Positions 24,532 through 36,870 are shown, counted from the stretch's first letter. The stretch: DNA of 64,000 nt from Voacanga thouarsii (GCA_026120185.1 JANUWF010001819.1:1860001-1924000), one strand, 5' to 3'. Numbers and translations: made by a program. Notes: generated by a model from the letters alone, not told the origin.

Positions 24532-25125
24532 ATGGCAAATCTTACCAAACTCGAGTTCGCAGCTCTTGATATTACTGGGAAAAACTATTTATCTTGGATA
24601 CTAGATGCTGAAATGCATTTAGCTGCAATGGGTCTGGAAGATACCATTATAGAAAGAAATCTATCGTCATCATCTTCATGATGACTTAAAGGTTGAATAC
24701 CTTACTGTGAAAAATCCACTTATTTTGTGGACTAATTTGAAAGAAAGGTTCGATCACCAGAAGATGGTCGTCCTTCCAAAGGCACGGTATGACTGGATGC
24801 ATTTGCGATTACAAGATTTTAAATCTGTTAGTGAGTAAAATTCTGCTATTTTTAAAATTAGCTCGCAGCTAAAACAGTGTGGAGAAAATATTACTGATGA
24901 GGATATGTTAGAAAAAACTCTTCTACTTTTCATGCCTCGAATGTGCTCCTGCAGCAGCAATATCGAGAAAAGGGATTCAAGAAATATGCAGAATTGATAT
25001 CTTGTCTTCTCGTAGCTGAGCAAAATAATGAGTTAGTAATGAAAAATCATGAAACTCGACCAACAGGTTCTACTCCATTCCCGAAAGTAAATGATGTTAG
25101 AACTCATAATTTTGGCCCTAGAAGA

Positions 25126-25157
<32 letters not shown>

Positions 25158-25581
25158 ATATGGCCGTGGTTGTGGACATATATATAGTCGTAATAAAAAT
25201 ATTCATTATGATCGCAACAGTCAAAATAAAGTTACGAGAAATAATGACAACCACCAGAAGTGGCCAAAAACTAACGTGAAAAGAAAAGGAAATGATGTTC
25301 CTAAAAATTATGAAGATAAATGTTATCGCTGTGGCATAAAAGGTCATTGGTCTCGTACCTGTCGTACTGCAAAACACCTTGTTGATCTGTATCAGGCGTC
25401 TATTGAGAAGAAAGGCAAAAATGTTGAAACAAATTTTACTCTACAACAATCTCTTCATGATAATAATGATATCAACCTTGACGATGTTGATGTAACTCAT
25501 TTAGACGTGGCTGATTTCTTTGAGCATCCTGAAGGAAAAATTGAGTATTTGATTGGTGATGGAAGTGTTCAAAATAATTAA
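24532..25581 (+). pseudogene. gag of element C, broken
   Basis: ATG at 24532 starts MANLTKLEFAALDITGKNYL, the copia gag N-terminus. Near 24650 about 45 bases expected from element E are missing and the frame is lost. A TAA near 24836 is a second break, and further frame disruption precedes 24943. The open part 24943-25581 has an RGRGRGRGRG tract and the zinc knuckle CYRCGIKGHWSRTC (CX2CX4HX4C), which is intact. The protein would package element RNA in the virus-like particle. No full-length product is possible. Confidence 0.9.
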
Positions 25582-27344
25582 AAGTTTACTTTTAATATGT
25601 TTCTTTTATATTTTATATTTTTGGCATTGTAATAGCACTTATCGTTTAAAGTTTTTATTGTTTGAGTATTTACATTTATAAATGTTTTGTTATGCCCGAG
25701 ATGGCTATTATTCCAGCTTACTTGGATACACAAATGGCATTGAAGATATATGCCTAATTGATAGTGGTACAACACACACCATATTGAAAGATAAAAAATA
25801 TTTCTCTTACCTGCAGATGGGAGAAACAAATGTTAATACTATAGGTGGTAGTGTAAAGTTGATTGAAGGCTCTGGAAGAGCTAATATTGTATTACCCGGA
25901 GGAACAAATGTTGTTATTCCTAAAGCGTTATTTTCTTCAAAATCTCGAAGAAATTTATTAAGCTTTAAAGATATTCGCTGAAATGGATATCACATTGAAA
26001 CAATGGAAGAAAATAGTTTTGAGTATCTCTGTATTACTCAAATAATGTCGGAGTAAGAAATCTTTATTAGAAAAGCTACCATCTCTTTCTTCGGCCTATA
26101 TAGCACAAAAATCCATGCAATTGAAATGCATCATTCAGTAAATCAGAAGTTTACTGATCCTGTTACATTTATCATTTGGCATGACCGTTTGGGTCATCCA
26201 GGAGCTATTATGATGCGAAGAATAATTGAAAATACGCATGGTCATCCTTTGAAAAGTCAAAGGATTTTGACATCTGATAAATTTTCATGTGTTGCATGTT
26301 CTCAAGGGAAATTGATTATTAAACCATCTCCAACAAAAGTGGAGTTTGAGTCTCCAGTATTTTTAGAAAGAATTCATGGTGATATATGTGGACCAATTAA
26401 TCCACCATGTGGGCAATTCAGATACTTTATGATTTTAATTGATGCATCGACCCGATGGTCGCATGTTAGTTTATTATCAACTCGCAACCTGGCGTTCGCG
26501 AGATTGCTTGCCCAAATAATTCGCTTAAGAGCGCAATTTCCAGATTATCCGATCAAAAGGATCCGTCTAGATAATGCTGGAGAATATTCCTCCCAAGCTT
26601 TTGATGCTTATTGCCTATCAATTGGCATTACTATTGAACATCCAGTAGCTCATGTTCATACTCAGAATGGTCTAGCTGAATCATTCATTAAACGGTTACA
26701 ATTAATTGCTAGACCGTTATTAATGAGAACAAATCTCCCGACAACTGCTTGGGGACATGCTATTTTGCATGTTGCAGCACTTGTACGCCTAAGACCAACA
26801 AGTTATCACAAATTTTCTCCCTTACAATTGGCTTTTGGTTCCAAGCCAAATATAGCTCATTTAAGAAATTTTAGGTGTGCTGTATATGTTCCAATTGCAC
26901 CAAACTAACGTACAAAGATGGGTCCTCAAAGAAGAAATGAGATCTACGTTGGATATGATTCTCCTTCTATTATCATGTATGTTGAACCCCTGACAGAAGA
27001 TGTATTCACAGCAAGATTTGCTGATTGTCATTTTGATGAATCATTATTCACTAAATTAGGGGGAGAACCAAAACAGCATACACTACTGGAAAATGGCCGA
27101 TCACCCACGGCAAATTCCGTGGCTGAGATCCCACGGCAAATTGATCTCAGCCACGGAATAGCCACGGAAATTTTTTCGTGGCTGATTAATCAGCCACGAA
27201 ATATTCCCTGGCTAATCACCCACGGAAATAATAAATAATAATTATTGAAAATTCGTGGTCCACAACCCACTTCGTGGACCAAGCACACTTGATTGTAACC
27301 TTCAAATTAATTGAAGAATGTTTTGAATCATTTGAGAGTTGAAC

Positions 27345-27412
27345 CCATGACCTCCCATATGAGAAGTTGAGACTTAACCAATTGGGTTATGTCCAGTTGC
27401 TTGGACATGTCT
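27345..27412 (-). other. tRNA-like, possibly SINE-derived, segment inside the CACTA element
   Basis: On the minus strand AACCCAATTGGTTAAG resembles a polymerase III A box (TAGCTCAGTTGG-like). GGTCATGGGTTCAACTC, about 25 bases further, resembles a B box. Spacing suits a tRNA-derived SINE head. I see no poly-A tail or target duplication. Confidence 0.35.
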
Positions 27413-27616
27413 CTTTTTTTTTTCCATTTAAACCATTCCTAACATTCATTTTATAATTTTTTTAAAATCTTTATACTATTACAAAATACAACAATTATAT
27501 TCAATTTACTATGAAACCATATTATTCAATATAATAAATTATTTTGTATATTTATATAATTAAAAGTTTATATACTGTTAATTATTTTATCATTTTTATC
27601 AAATAATTTTTTCAAA

Positions 27617-27629
27617 TACATACATACAC

Positions 27630-27714
<85 letters not shown>

Positions 27715-27723
27715 GCATGTATG

Positions 27724-27757
<34 letters not shown>

Positions 27758-27850
27758 TGTATGTATGTATGTATGTATGTATGTATGTATGTATGTATGT
27801 ATGTATGTATGTATGTATGTATGTATGTATATATGCATATGTATATATAT
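27617..27850. repeat. Compound microsatellite (CA)n (TA)n (TATG)n
   Basis: CA repeats to about 27660, TA repeats to about 27708, then more than 100 bases of TATG repeat to about 27830, followed by AT-rich TATTTATA sequence to 28090. Open frames here are repeat artefacts. Confidence 0.95.
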
Positions 27851-30800
27851 AATATATTTATTTATATAGATAAATATTTATAAATATTTATCTATATATC
27901 TATATTTATAAATATTTTTAAAAATATATAAAATAAATATGAATTTTTATTTATATATAAATATTTATTTATATATATATTTAAAAATATTTATATTTAT
28001 ATTTATATATATAATATTTTTTATGTATTTATATATAAATAGTTATATGTAAATAAATATTAATTTATATATAAATATTTTTAAATATTTATTTATAAAT
28101 ATATATTGATCAAAGATTTTCGTGGCTGATTCGTAGGAGATCAACCACGAAAAAAATCCGTAACTGATCAGCCACGAAAAATTTTTAAAAAATTGATTAT
28201 ATATTGATAAAAGATTTTCGTGAATCAGCCACGAAAATCTTTTATCAATATATAATTAATATTTGATAAAAGCTTTTCGTGGCTGATTCGTGGGTGAATC
28301 AGCCACAGATATTTTCGTGACTGATCACCTACAAATCAACCACAAAAAAATTTAAAAAAATTAGTTATATATTGATAAAAGATTTTCGTGGCTGATTCGT
28401 AACTAATCAGCCACGAAAATATCCGTGGCTGATTCGTGTCTGATTTACCCACGAATCAACCACGACATTTTTTATCAAATATTGATTATATTGAAAAAAT
28501 ATTTTCGTGGCTGATTCGTGGCTGAATCAGCCACGAATCAGTCACGAACTACGAGTCAGCCACGAAAATCTTTTATCAATATATAATCAATTTTTTTAAA
28601 ATTTTTGTGGCTGATCCGTGGGTGATCTCCTACGCCAGTTTTCGTGGCTGATTTTCGTGGCTGATTGCCTAGTTTCTAGTAGTGATAAAAAGGATCTTAC
28701 TTGGACAACATCATTAAATTATCTTGATCCGCGCACAAGCACATGTGAACTTGAAGTTCAAAAGATAATTCATTTGCAAAGCATTGCAAATCAAATGCCA
28801 GACACTTTTGTTGACTCCAGAAGAGTTACAAAATCGCATATTCTAGCTATAAATGCTCCTATTCGAATTGAAGTTCCAACAGAAACAAAATATTATACCT
28901 ATAGTCACTGAGTCAAAAACACGCCGTAAGCGTGGCCGACCTCTTGGTTCTAAAGATAAAAATCCTCGAAAGAAAAGAGAATTAAATGATCCGGAAGATC
29001 ATATTGAAGAAAAGAATGATAAAGACCAAGAGAAAACCGATGACAAAGAACCGTGAAGTTGATGAAAGTAACACTCGAAATTTCTATCAATTATACCACT
29101 TCCGGTAGAAGTTGGAATCAGATAGAAACTGTTATTGATAATATATTTGCATACAATATATCTCTTGATGTTACACAGGATAATGATGATCCTGAACAAT
29201 ATCAGTTGATGAATGTCGGCATAGAAAAGATTAGCTGCAATGGAAAGATGCGATTTAATCGGAGTTAAATGCACTGACAAAACGTGAAGTCTTCGGACCT
29301 GCAGTCCGAACTCCAGAAGGTGTAAAACCTGTTGGCTACAAATGGATATTTGTGCGAAAACGCAATGAAAAGAGTGAAATCGTTCGATATAAAGCACGAT
29401 TAGTAGCCCAAGGTTTTTCACAAAGACCAGGTATTGATTATGATGAAACTTATTCTTCTGTTGTTGATACTATTACACTCCGATATCTTATCAATTTGGC
29501 AGTACATGAAAAGATAAATATGTGCTTATTAGATGTTGTCACTGCTTACTTGTATGGAAATTTAGAAAATAATGTTTACATGAAAATCTCCGAAGGATTT
29601 CATATGCCTGAAGCATATAAACATTATCCTCGTGAAAATTACTCCATCAAGTTGCAGAAATCATTATATGGCCTGAAGCAATTTGGGCGCATGTGGTTCA
29701 CACGTCTTAGTAAATATTTATTGAAAGTGGGATTTAAAAATGACCAGGTATGTCCATGTATTTTTATTAAGAAATTTGGTTCTAAATTTGTGATATTAGC
29801 TATATATGTTGATGATATTAATCTTATTGGAACTCCTGAAGAGCTCCAAGAAACAATTGATTATTTAAAAAGAGAATTCGAAATCAAGGATTTTGGTAAA
29901 ACCAAATTTTGCCTTGGTTTACAAATTGAACATCTGGAAAGTGGAACATTTATTCATCAATCAACATATACAGCAAAAGTGTTAAAAAGATTTTACATGG
30001 ATAAAGCACATCCATTGAGTATTCCAATGATCGTCCGATCATTAAATGTGGATAAAGATCCTTTCCGACCTCAAGAAAATGATGAAGAACTTATTGGTCA
30101 TGAAGTACCATATCTCAGTGCAATTGGTGCATTGATGTATCTTGCTAATAATACACGACCTGATATTGATTTTGCTGTCAATTTATTAGCAAGATTTAGT
30201 TCTTCACCAACACGACGACATTGGAATGGAATTAAACAAGTCATTTGATATCTCCAAGGTACAATTGATCTCGGATTATTTTATTCAAATAAAACCAGCC
30301 CAACATTGATTGGTTATGCAGATGCTGATTATTTATCTGATCCACATAAAACACGTTCTCAAACGGGCTATCTATTTACATGTGGAAATACTGCTATATC
30401 ATGGCGTTCTACGAAACAATCTATAGCAGCTACTTCTTCAAATCATACTGAAATAGCCATTCATGAAGCAAGTCGAGAATGTGTATGACTAAGATCCATG
30501 ATTCATTATATTCGAGAAAGTTGTGGATTATCATCGATCAAAGATAGTCCAACTCCTCTTTATGAAGACAATGCAGCTTGCATAACTCAATTACGAGGAG
30601 GATATATTAAAGGAGATCGGACAAAACATATTTCACCAAAATTCTTCTTTACTCATGAACTCCAGAAGAAATGTGAAATTGATGTGCTACAAATTCAATC
30701 ATGTGACAACCTCGCAGATATTTTCACGAAAACTTTACCAACTGCAACATTTGAGAAGTTGAAATATAAAATCGGTATGCGTCGGTTTAAAGATTTAAAG

Positions 30801-30949
30801 GAATTAGCTCATCAGGGGGAGTAATAAACAGACATATAGAATAGTGTACTCTTTTTCCCTTACTAGATTTTTTTTCCCACTGAGTTTTTATCTAGTAAGC
30901 TTTTAACGAGGTATATTCTTTATGTAATGGATGGACATCCAAGTGGGAG

Positions 30950-31299
30950 TGTTATGAATATCTTAAAATTATTAGCTCCATTAATTAGTGGAGGCTCCAC
31001 TAATTATGGATTTATGTGAATTATTAGAGAAGATTTTTATGGATATCCACCATTTAGTGGAGACACCACTAATTAAGATTAGTGGAAGATGATGTATGCC
31101 ATGATATATTCCACTAATTAGAGCTATATAAATAGAGTTATTCTCTAAGCTTGTAATACACCATTATTTTGTAAAAAAAAGATTAGAGAAAATTGTGAGA
31201 GAAAAGAAAGAGAGAGAAATTCTTGTACAAAGAATAGTTAGAATTTTATTAGTGTGTAGTGTGTAGATTTTATTCTAACACTACCTTAATTTTATAACA
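30950..31299 (+). repeat. 3' LTR of element C
   Basis: 350 bp, same termini as the 5' LTR, ending TTTATAACA directly before the TTCAG target duplication. Confidence 0.95.
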
Positions 31300-31304
31300 T
31301 TCAG

Positions 31305-31933
31305 ATCTTTTTCTTTCCCTTGATGTATATTTTTTAAAAAAAAAAAATTGATGCTGAAGCAATATTTATATGGCGGATAGCTGGAGTCCAATTGGTTGAT
31401 CTTCTCACCTCTCTTCATGAGTTGCCTATGTGAATTTGCTTGCCATAATACTTCCGGGATACTGGATGGTTGAAAATATCAAGGTAGGGTTATATTCGAC
31501 TCGGCTCAAGTCCAACTTTAGAATAATCAAATTGAACTCAGTATTTTGTGTAATGATTTAAATATAAGTTCGAGTCTGATTCGAGCCTTAAATCAAGGCT
31601 CAAACTTAATTTTATAAATATATATTGAAACTCAAGTTTAATTCAAAATTTGATTAATTAATAAGTTTAAAAGTTCAAGATTAGAATCAATTTTAGACTA
31701 TTTAAAAATTTATAAAATATTTTTAAAAAAGTATTTTAGATGAATAATTTAAGACCAATAATATTTATGACTATTCAACTATTTAAAATTTAACTTTTAT
31801 CTTCTGATTATTTTCCATTAAATTCGCAGAATATTCAAATCTTATCTTTTTATCAATTGGCTAATCATCAATAGCTAATTCCATCAAATTTAAAGGGTAT
31901 TTAAATCATTTTAAATTACTTATTAAAATATTC
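31305..31933. other. Spacer between copia elements C and D
   Basis: About 630 bases with no gene. GACTCGGCTCAAGTCCAA and GAGTCTGATTCGAGCC near 31500-31590 look like decayed repeat sequence. It is the loop between two long inverted copies of copia pol. Confidence 0.5.
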
Positions 31934-31938
31934 TTTTT

Positions 31939-32305
31939 TGTTATAAAATTAGGGTAGTGTTAGAATAAAATCTACACACTACACACTAAGAAAATTCTAA
32001 CTATTCTTTGCACAAGAATTTCTCTTCAAACTTCTCTCTTTCTTTCTCTCACAATTCTTTCTCCAATCTTTCTTTCACTAATCTTTCTTTCACAAAATGA
32101 TGGTGTATTACAAGCTTAGAGAATAGCTCTATTTATAGAGCTCTAATTAGTGAAATACATCATGTCATACATCATCTTCAACTAATCTCAATTAATGATG
32201 TCTCCACTAAATGGTGGACATCCATAAAAATCTTCTAATAATTCACATAAATCCATAATTAGTGGAGCCTCCACTAATTAATGGAGATTCCAATAATTCA
32301 TAACA
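31939..32305 (-). repeat. 3' LTR of element D
   Basis: Plus-strand view TGTTATAAAATTAG...ATTCATAACA. It adjoins the polypurine tract (GGGGGAG on the minus strand) at 32306-32312. Confidence 0.95.
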
Positions 32306-32429
32306 CTCCCCCTTGGATGTCCATCCATACATAAAGAATATGCCTCGTTAAAACCTTACTAGATAAAAACCCAAGTGGGAAAAAAATCTAGTGAAGGAAA
32401 AAGAGTACACTATTCTATATGTCCATTTA

Positions 32430-34617
32430 TTACTCCCCCGATGAGATGATTCCTTTAAATCTTTAAACCGACGCATACCGATTTTATATCTCAACTTTTC
32501 AAATGTTGCCAGTCGGTAAAGTCTTCGTGAAAATATCTCGCGAGGTTGTCACATGACCGAATTTGTAGCACATCAATTTCACATTTCTTCCGGAGTTCAT
32601 GAGTAAAGAAGAATTTTGGTGAAATATGTTTTGTCCGATCTCCTTTAATATATCCTCCTCGTAATTGAGCTATGCAAGCCGCATTGTCTTCATAAAGAGG
32701 AGTTGGAATACCTTTGATTGATGATAATCCACAACTTTCTCGGATATAATGAATCATGGATCTTAGCCATACACATTCTCGACTTGCTTCATGAATGGCT
32801 ATAATTTCAAGCATGATTTGAAGAAGTAGTCGCTATAGATTGTTTCGTAGAACGCCATGATATAGCAAGTATTTCCACATGTAAATAGATAGCCCGTTTG
32901 AGAACGTGCTTTATGTGGATCGATAAATAACCAAAGATCTCGCATAACCTATCAATGTTGGACTGGTTTTATTTGAATAAAATAATCCGAGATCAATTGT
33001 ACCTTGGAGATATCGAAGGACTTGTTTAATTCCATTCCAATGTCGTCGTGTTGGTGAAGAACTAAATCTTGCTAATAAATTGACAAATAAAGCAATATCA
33101 GGCCGTGTGTTATTAGCAAGATACATCAATGCACCAATTGCACCGAGATATGGTACTTCAGGACCAAGGAGTTCTTCATCATTTTCTTGAGGTCTGAAAG
33201 GATCTTTATCCACATTTAATGATCGGACGATCATTGGAATACTCAATGGATATGCTTTGTCCATGTAAAATCTTTTAGCACTTTTGTCGTATATGTTGAT
33301 TGATGAATAAATGTTCCACTCTCCAAATGTTCAATTTGTAAACCAAGGCAAAATTTGGTTTTACCAAAATCCTTGATTTCGAATTCTCTTTTTAAATAAT
33401 CAATTGTTTCTTGGAGCTCTTCAGAGTTCCAATAAGATTAACATCATCAACATATATAGCTAATATCACAAATTTAGAACCAGATTTCTTAATAAAAACG
33501 CATGGACATACCTGGTCATTTTTAAATCCCGCTTTCAATAAATATTCACTAAGACGTGTGAACCACATGCGCCTGATTGCTTCAGGCCATATAATGATTT
33601 CTGCAACTTGATGGAGTAATTTTCACGAGGATAATGTTTATATGCTTCGTGCATATGAAATCCTTCGGGATTTTCATGTAAACATCATTTTCTAAATTTC
33701 CATACAAGTAAGCAAGTGACAACATCTAATAGGCGCATATCTATCTTTTCATGTACTCGCCAAACCGATAAGATATCTGAGTGTAATAGCATCAACAACA
33801 GGAGAATAAGTTTCATCATAATCAATACCTGGTCTTTGTGAAAAACCTTGGGCTACTAATCGCGTTTTATATCGAACGATTTCACTCTTTTCATTGCGCT
33901 TTCGCACAAATATCCATTTGTAGCCAACAGGTTTTATACCTTCCGGTGTTCGGACCGCAGTCCGAAGACTTCACGTTTTGCCGGTGCATTTAACTCCGAT
34001 TGAATCGCATCTTTCCATTGCAGACCAATCTTTTCTATGCCGACATTCATCAATCGATATTGTTCAGGATCATCATTATCCTGTGTAACATCAAGAGATA
34101 TATTGTATGCAAATATATTATCAATAACAGCTTTCTATCCGATTCCAACTTCTACCTAAGTGGTATAATTGATAGAAATTTCAAGTGTTACTTTTATCAA
34201 CTTCCGGTTCTTTGTCATCAGTCCTCTCTTGGTCTTTATCATTCTTTTCTTCAATATGATCTTCTCGGATCATTTAATCCTCTTTTCTTTCGAGGATTTT
34301 TATCTTTAGAACCAAGAGGTCGGCCACGCTTCGGCATGCTTTTGGCTCAGCAGACTATAGGTATAATATTTTGTTCTCACTGGAACTTCAATTCGAATAG
34401 GAGCATTTATAGTCGGCATATGCGATTTTGTTACTCTTCTAGAGTCAACAAAAGCGTCTGGCATTTGATTTGCAATGCTTTACAAATGAATTATCTTTTG
34501 AACTTCAAGTTCACATGTGCTTGTATGCGGATCAAGATAATTTAATGATGTTGTCCAATCACGATCTTTCTTGTACTGTTTCTGTTCTCCCCTTAATTTA
34601 GGGAATAATGATTTCAT
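32430..34617 (-). pseudogene. Reverse transcriptase and RNase H remnant of element D
   Basis: Minus-strand translation gives the integrase tail (SLFPKLRGEQKQ near 34600), then reverse transcriptase motifs (RYKTRLVAQGFSQ, LKREFEIKDFGK, MIVRSLNVDKDPF), then RNase H (YEDNAACIAQLRGG, GDRTKHISPKFFF). The pieces lie in different frames, with breaks near 33270, 33420, 33650, 33750, 34200 and 32900. In the RNase H end a frameshift lies near 32520. No working enzyme is possible. It stops abruptly at about 34617, where host-derived sequence begins. Confidence 0.9.
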
Positions 34618-34784
34618 AAGAGAATAAGAAAATAAATATAAGAAAATGATGACAAGCAGAAATGTCAAGAAAAATATCTATTTTTTTTTCACTCTTCCTG
34701 CATCGACTTTTCCTCTTCCTCTCTTGTCTTTTCTTCTCCTCCAACCCTCTATCTACCATCTACCTCTTCTTCTTCCTCATACAG

Positions 34785-34816
<32 letters not shown>

Positions 34817-34877
34817 CGATATATATCTCAGTTATCAGTCATTAGTAAACATCAAAAACAAAAATCACAAAGCAGAT

Positions 34878-36053
34878 ATGGAGACTCGTAATTCATTTGA
34901 GACATGGTCAAATTTTGACTCGATTTCTGCAGCAGATGTTGATGTATTTTTCTTTCCAAACCAACCGCTTCTGCCTAATTCAAACACAGAAGATTTTGAT
35001 ATGTTTTCCTTTCCAAACCAACTGCTTCTGCCTAATTCGAACGCAGAAGATTGTGATATGTTTTCCTTTTCAAATCAACCGCTTCTGCCTAATTTCAGGT
35101 GAGATACCTTTGATGGCTTCCATTTGTTTTTAGTGTGCTTGATAATGAAATTAAACTCTCTTTTGGTTTGTTTTTTATGTAAATCAGTGGAAGTTTTGAA
35201 CATACCGCTTTGGACCAAGTTGATCTCGCCTCTACAAGAGACTCGCTTTTGATACTGTTCTTCTTGATGCTATTCCTTTGAATGAGGATATGCTTGTGCA
35301 TGATCCTTTCTACTCTCTAATGGATTTTGAACAAAGCCATAATATGTTTCCAGGTTATTATACATTTAAACATGGATTTTGAATGGTATTACCTTTATCG
35401 ATATTATTTTCTTTTTCTAGGAGAAATAATGAGTGGTCTTGGCAACGAAGTCGGAGTAAGTACTCATGAAATGCATAATATCGAAGTTCAAGATATTATT
35501 GCAGACAAAATTCCCGGGGAGAAGAAGATGATTAAGAGGCAGAGAGAGAAGAAGGGCAATAACTCCCGGACACTATCAAGAGAAACAATTTCGCAAGTAC
35601 TTTTACCTACCAATCAAAAGCGCAGCCAAAGAACTCGAATATTGGCATAACCCGTCTCAAGAAAAGATGTAGGGAGTTAGGAATTCGTCGATAGCCTCAC
35701 AGAAATTGGTGAGCTTGGAGACCATAATCAAGAATGTTCGAGTTCTCTCTCATACATACTTATAATTTGCAAGTATGAAACTATGAAAGATTTATAAATA
35801 AATAACCGATGATATCACTTCGATTTACAGGATATGCAAAATAAAGAAGAAGGAGGACATATGGTCGAGAAGAAATTACAAGAAGCCATTGCGATACTCG
35901 GAATGTGAAAAACAGTTGGTGGAAGAAAGTCCTAATACGCAGTTAGAGGACCAAACACAGAAATTGAGACAAGCATGCTTCAAGGCCAAATATAATAAGA
36001 AATATAATAAACTTAAGGAGATCATAAAATCTCAAGACTCATTTCGCAGATAA
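34878..36053 (+). pseudogene. RKD: RKD (RWP-RK domain) transcription factor gene, intron-containing, inside a retrotransposon
   Basis: RKD proteins are plant-specific nuclear DNA-binding factors linked to egg-cell identity and embryogenesis. Proposed exons: 34878-35098, 35188-35353, 35421-35741 and 35831-36053, with GT-AG introns between them. Exon 1 starts METRNSFETWSNFD and has three repeats of an N-Q-P-L-L-P-N-containing unit. Exon 3 holds the RWP-RK domain: LSRETISQ, then in other frames YFYLPIKSAAKEL, GITRLKKRCRELGIRR and PHR. Exon 4 has KLQEAIAIL and LEDQTQKLRQACFKAKYNKK, the conserved C-terminal segment. Damage: a frame shift in exon 2 near 35250, several single-base indels and a TAG in place of the domain Trp in exon 3, and one extra base in exon 4 near 35908. 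Plant RKDs are about 250-300 residues, so the copy is nearly complete in extent. It is antisense to the host element. Confidence 0.87.
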
Positions 36054-36309
36054 TTTTACTGCTAATTCTGCTACTAGTCTCGATGCTCGGCTCAAAGGGG
36101 AAAGAAAAGGAGGAGGATGTCGAAAAAGAGGAGTCGAAATCCATAATTACTAATTGTTTGTCATCCTCTAATGTAAATATTGAAAAAGAACAATTACAAA
36201 CCTTCATCTTACATTTGTCAGCTCAATTACAAAAGAGCAACTATATGCATGTATCATCAAGTTCATATGAACACTATTGGTATGAATAAAAGATGTGATG
36301 TTTATTATT

Positions 36310-36870
36310 AATGGAAATATCTTTTTCCCTTATTATCTTTTCTGTTCCACTTCAGGTGGCCAGTATTTCTCTGTGATAAGGGAAATATCGAGTGTGTCCA
36401 TAACCATAACCACGGCCACTCGCCACAACTACGACTATAACGATGGCTTCACTGGAGCCAACGACATTCACTTCGGAGTGCTTGTTGAGCCGCTTCACCT
36501 GGCTTCATGATTTCTCAATAATAACTCATGTTAAAGCTGTCAATTTTGGATACCCTTTTTCTCGATATTGTTACTATAGAACATGAAAAGTGGAGAATGT
36601 CTTCTCCAATATAACTTCATCAGTAACTTTTTCTCCGTAAAATTTTTAACTAAGATGTAGTTTTATACATCACGGAGTTCACGGTTTTACAATCTTGCAA
36701 CTTCAGGTGCAACCATTCATACCATGCAATGGGTAGTACGACCATCTTCGAGTGGTCAAATCTTTCTTTTTATCCACATGACATATGGATCTCCTTTTTT
36801 TAGCATTTAGATGCATTTTTGTATGACATATAATTTTTTTTTCAGAAATATCAATGGCTACAAATTCGAA
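36310..36870 (-). pseudogene. gag remnant of element D
   Basis: On the minus strand the ATG near 36857 starts the MAT(N) gag N-terminus as in C and E. Then follow LKMVVLPIAWYEWLHLKLQD-like sequence near 36730 and NTGHLKWNRKDNKGK near 36340. The zinc knuckle seen at this point in C and E is missing; similarity ends near 36310 at the join with the RKD-bearing block. A deletion and frame changes break the N-terminal part too. Confidence 0.8.

Larger units (their letters stand above)
27081..28684. mobile_element. Non-autonomous CACTA (En/Spm) element nested in copia C
   Basis: Termini are CACTACTGGAAA at the left and TTTCTAGTAGTG at the right. A 3-bp target duplication ATA lies at 27078-27080 and 28685-28687. 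The paralogous element E has the empty site (ACAGCATAAGAAAGATC near 41614). The right subterminal region carries many inverted and direct copies of CGTGGCTGATTCGTGGC-like motifs, as expected for transposase-binding arrays. No transposase gene is present. The middle is microsatellite and AT-rich DNA. Confidence 0.93.
25682..30824 (+). pseudogene. pol of element C (protease, integrase, RT, RNase H), broken
   Basis: The protease has the active-site motif LIDSGTTHTIL near 25760. The integrase zinc-binding part has HDRLGHPG and CVACSQGK near 26180-26310, followed by the core with HGDICGPI, RLDNAGEYSS and NGLAESFIKRL. The reverse transcriptase at 29270-30240 has the intact box YVDD near 29805. RNase H follows to the stop at 30824. 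Nonsense codons occur near 25979, 26906, 30246 (a CGA-to-TGA type change) and 30486. The CACTA insertion at 27081-28684 separates integrase from reverse transcriptase. Confidence 0.92.
24050..31299 (+). mobile_element. Full-length Ty1/copia element C with a nested CACTA insertion
   Basis: Two LTRs (24050-24414 and 30950-31299) flank gag and pol in the order protease, integrase, reverse transcriptase, RNase H. The 5-bp target duplication TTCAG at 24045-24049 and 31300-31304 is perfect. The primer site CGTTATCAGCACGAG follows the 5' LTR, and a GTGGGAG polypurine tract precedes the 3' LTR. This primer site suggests the Ale/Retrofit group. The element is inactive because of a gag deletion and several nonsense codons, and a 1.6-kb CACTA element splits pol. 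It is the same family as D and E below. Confidence 0.95.

Noticed and set aside
25033..25377. Antisense frame with a long Thr run opposite copia C gag
   Set aside because: It is the reverse of the Arg-Gly repeat and zinc-knuckle coding sequence, a shadow of gag.
27599..27838. 79-codon frame made of repeated HTYIHTYI
   Set aside because: Direct translation of the TATG/CA/TA microsatellite.
27617..27840. Regular short repeats considered as a CRISPR array
   Set aside because: No unique spacers; simple-sequence repeats in a plant genome.
36295..36510. Plus-strand frame after the RKD exons with many Thr and Ser
   Set aside because: It is antisense to the element D gag basic region and not part of the RKD gene.
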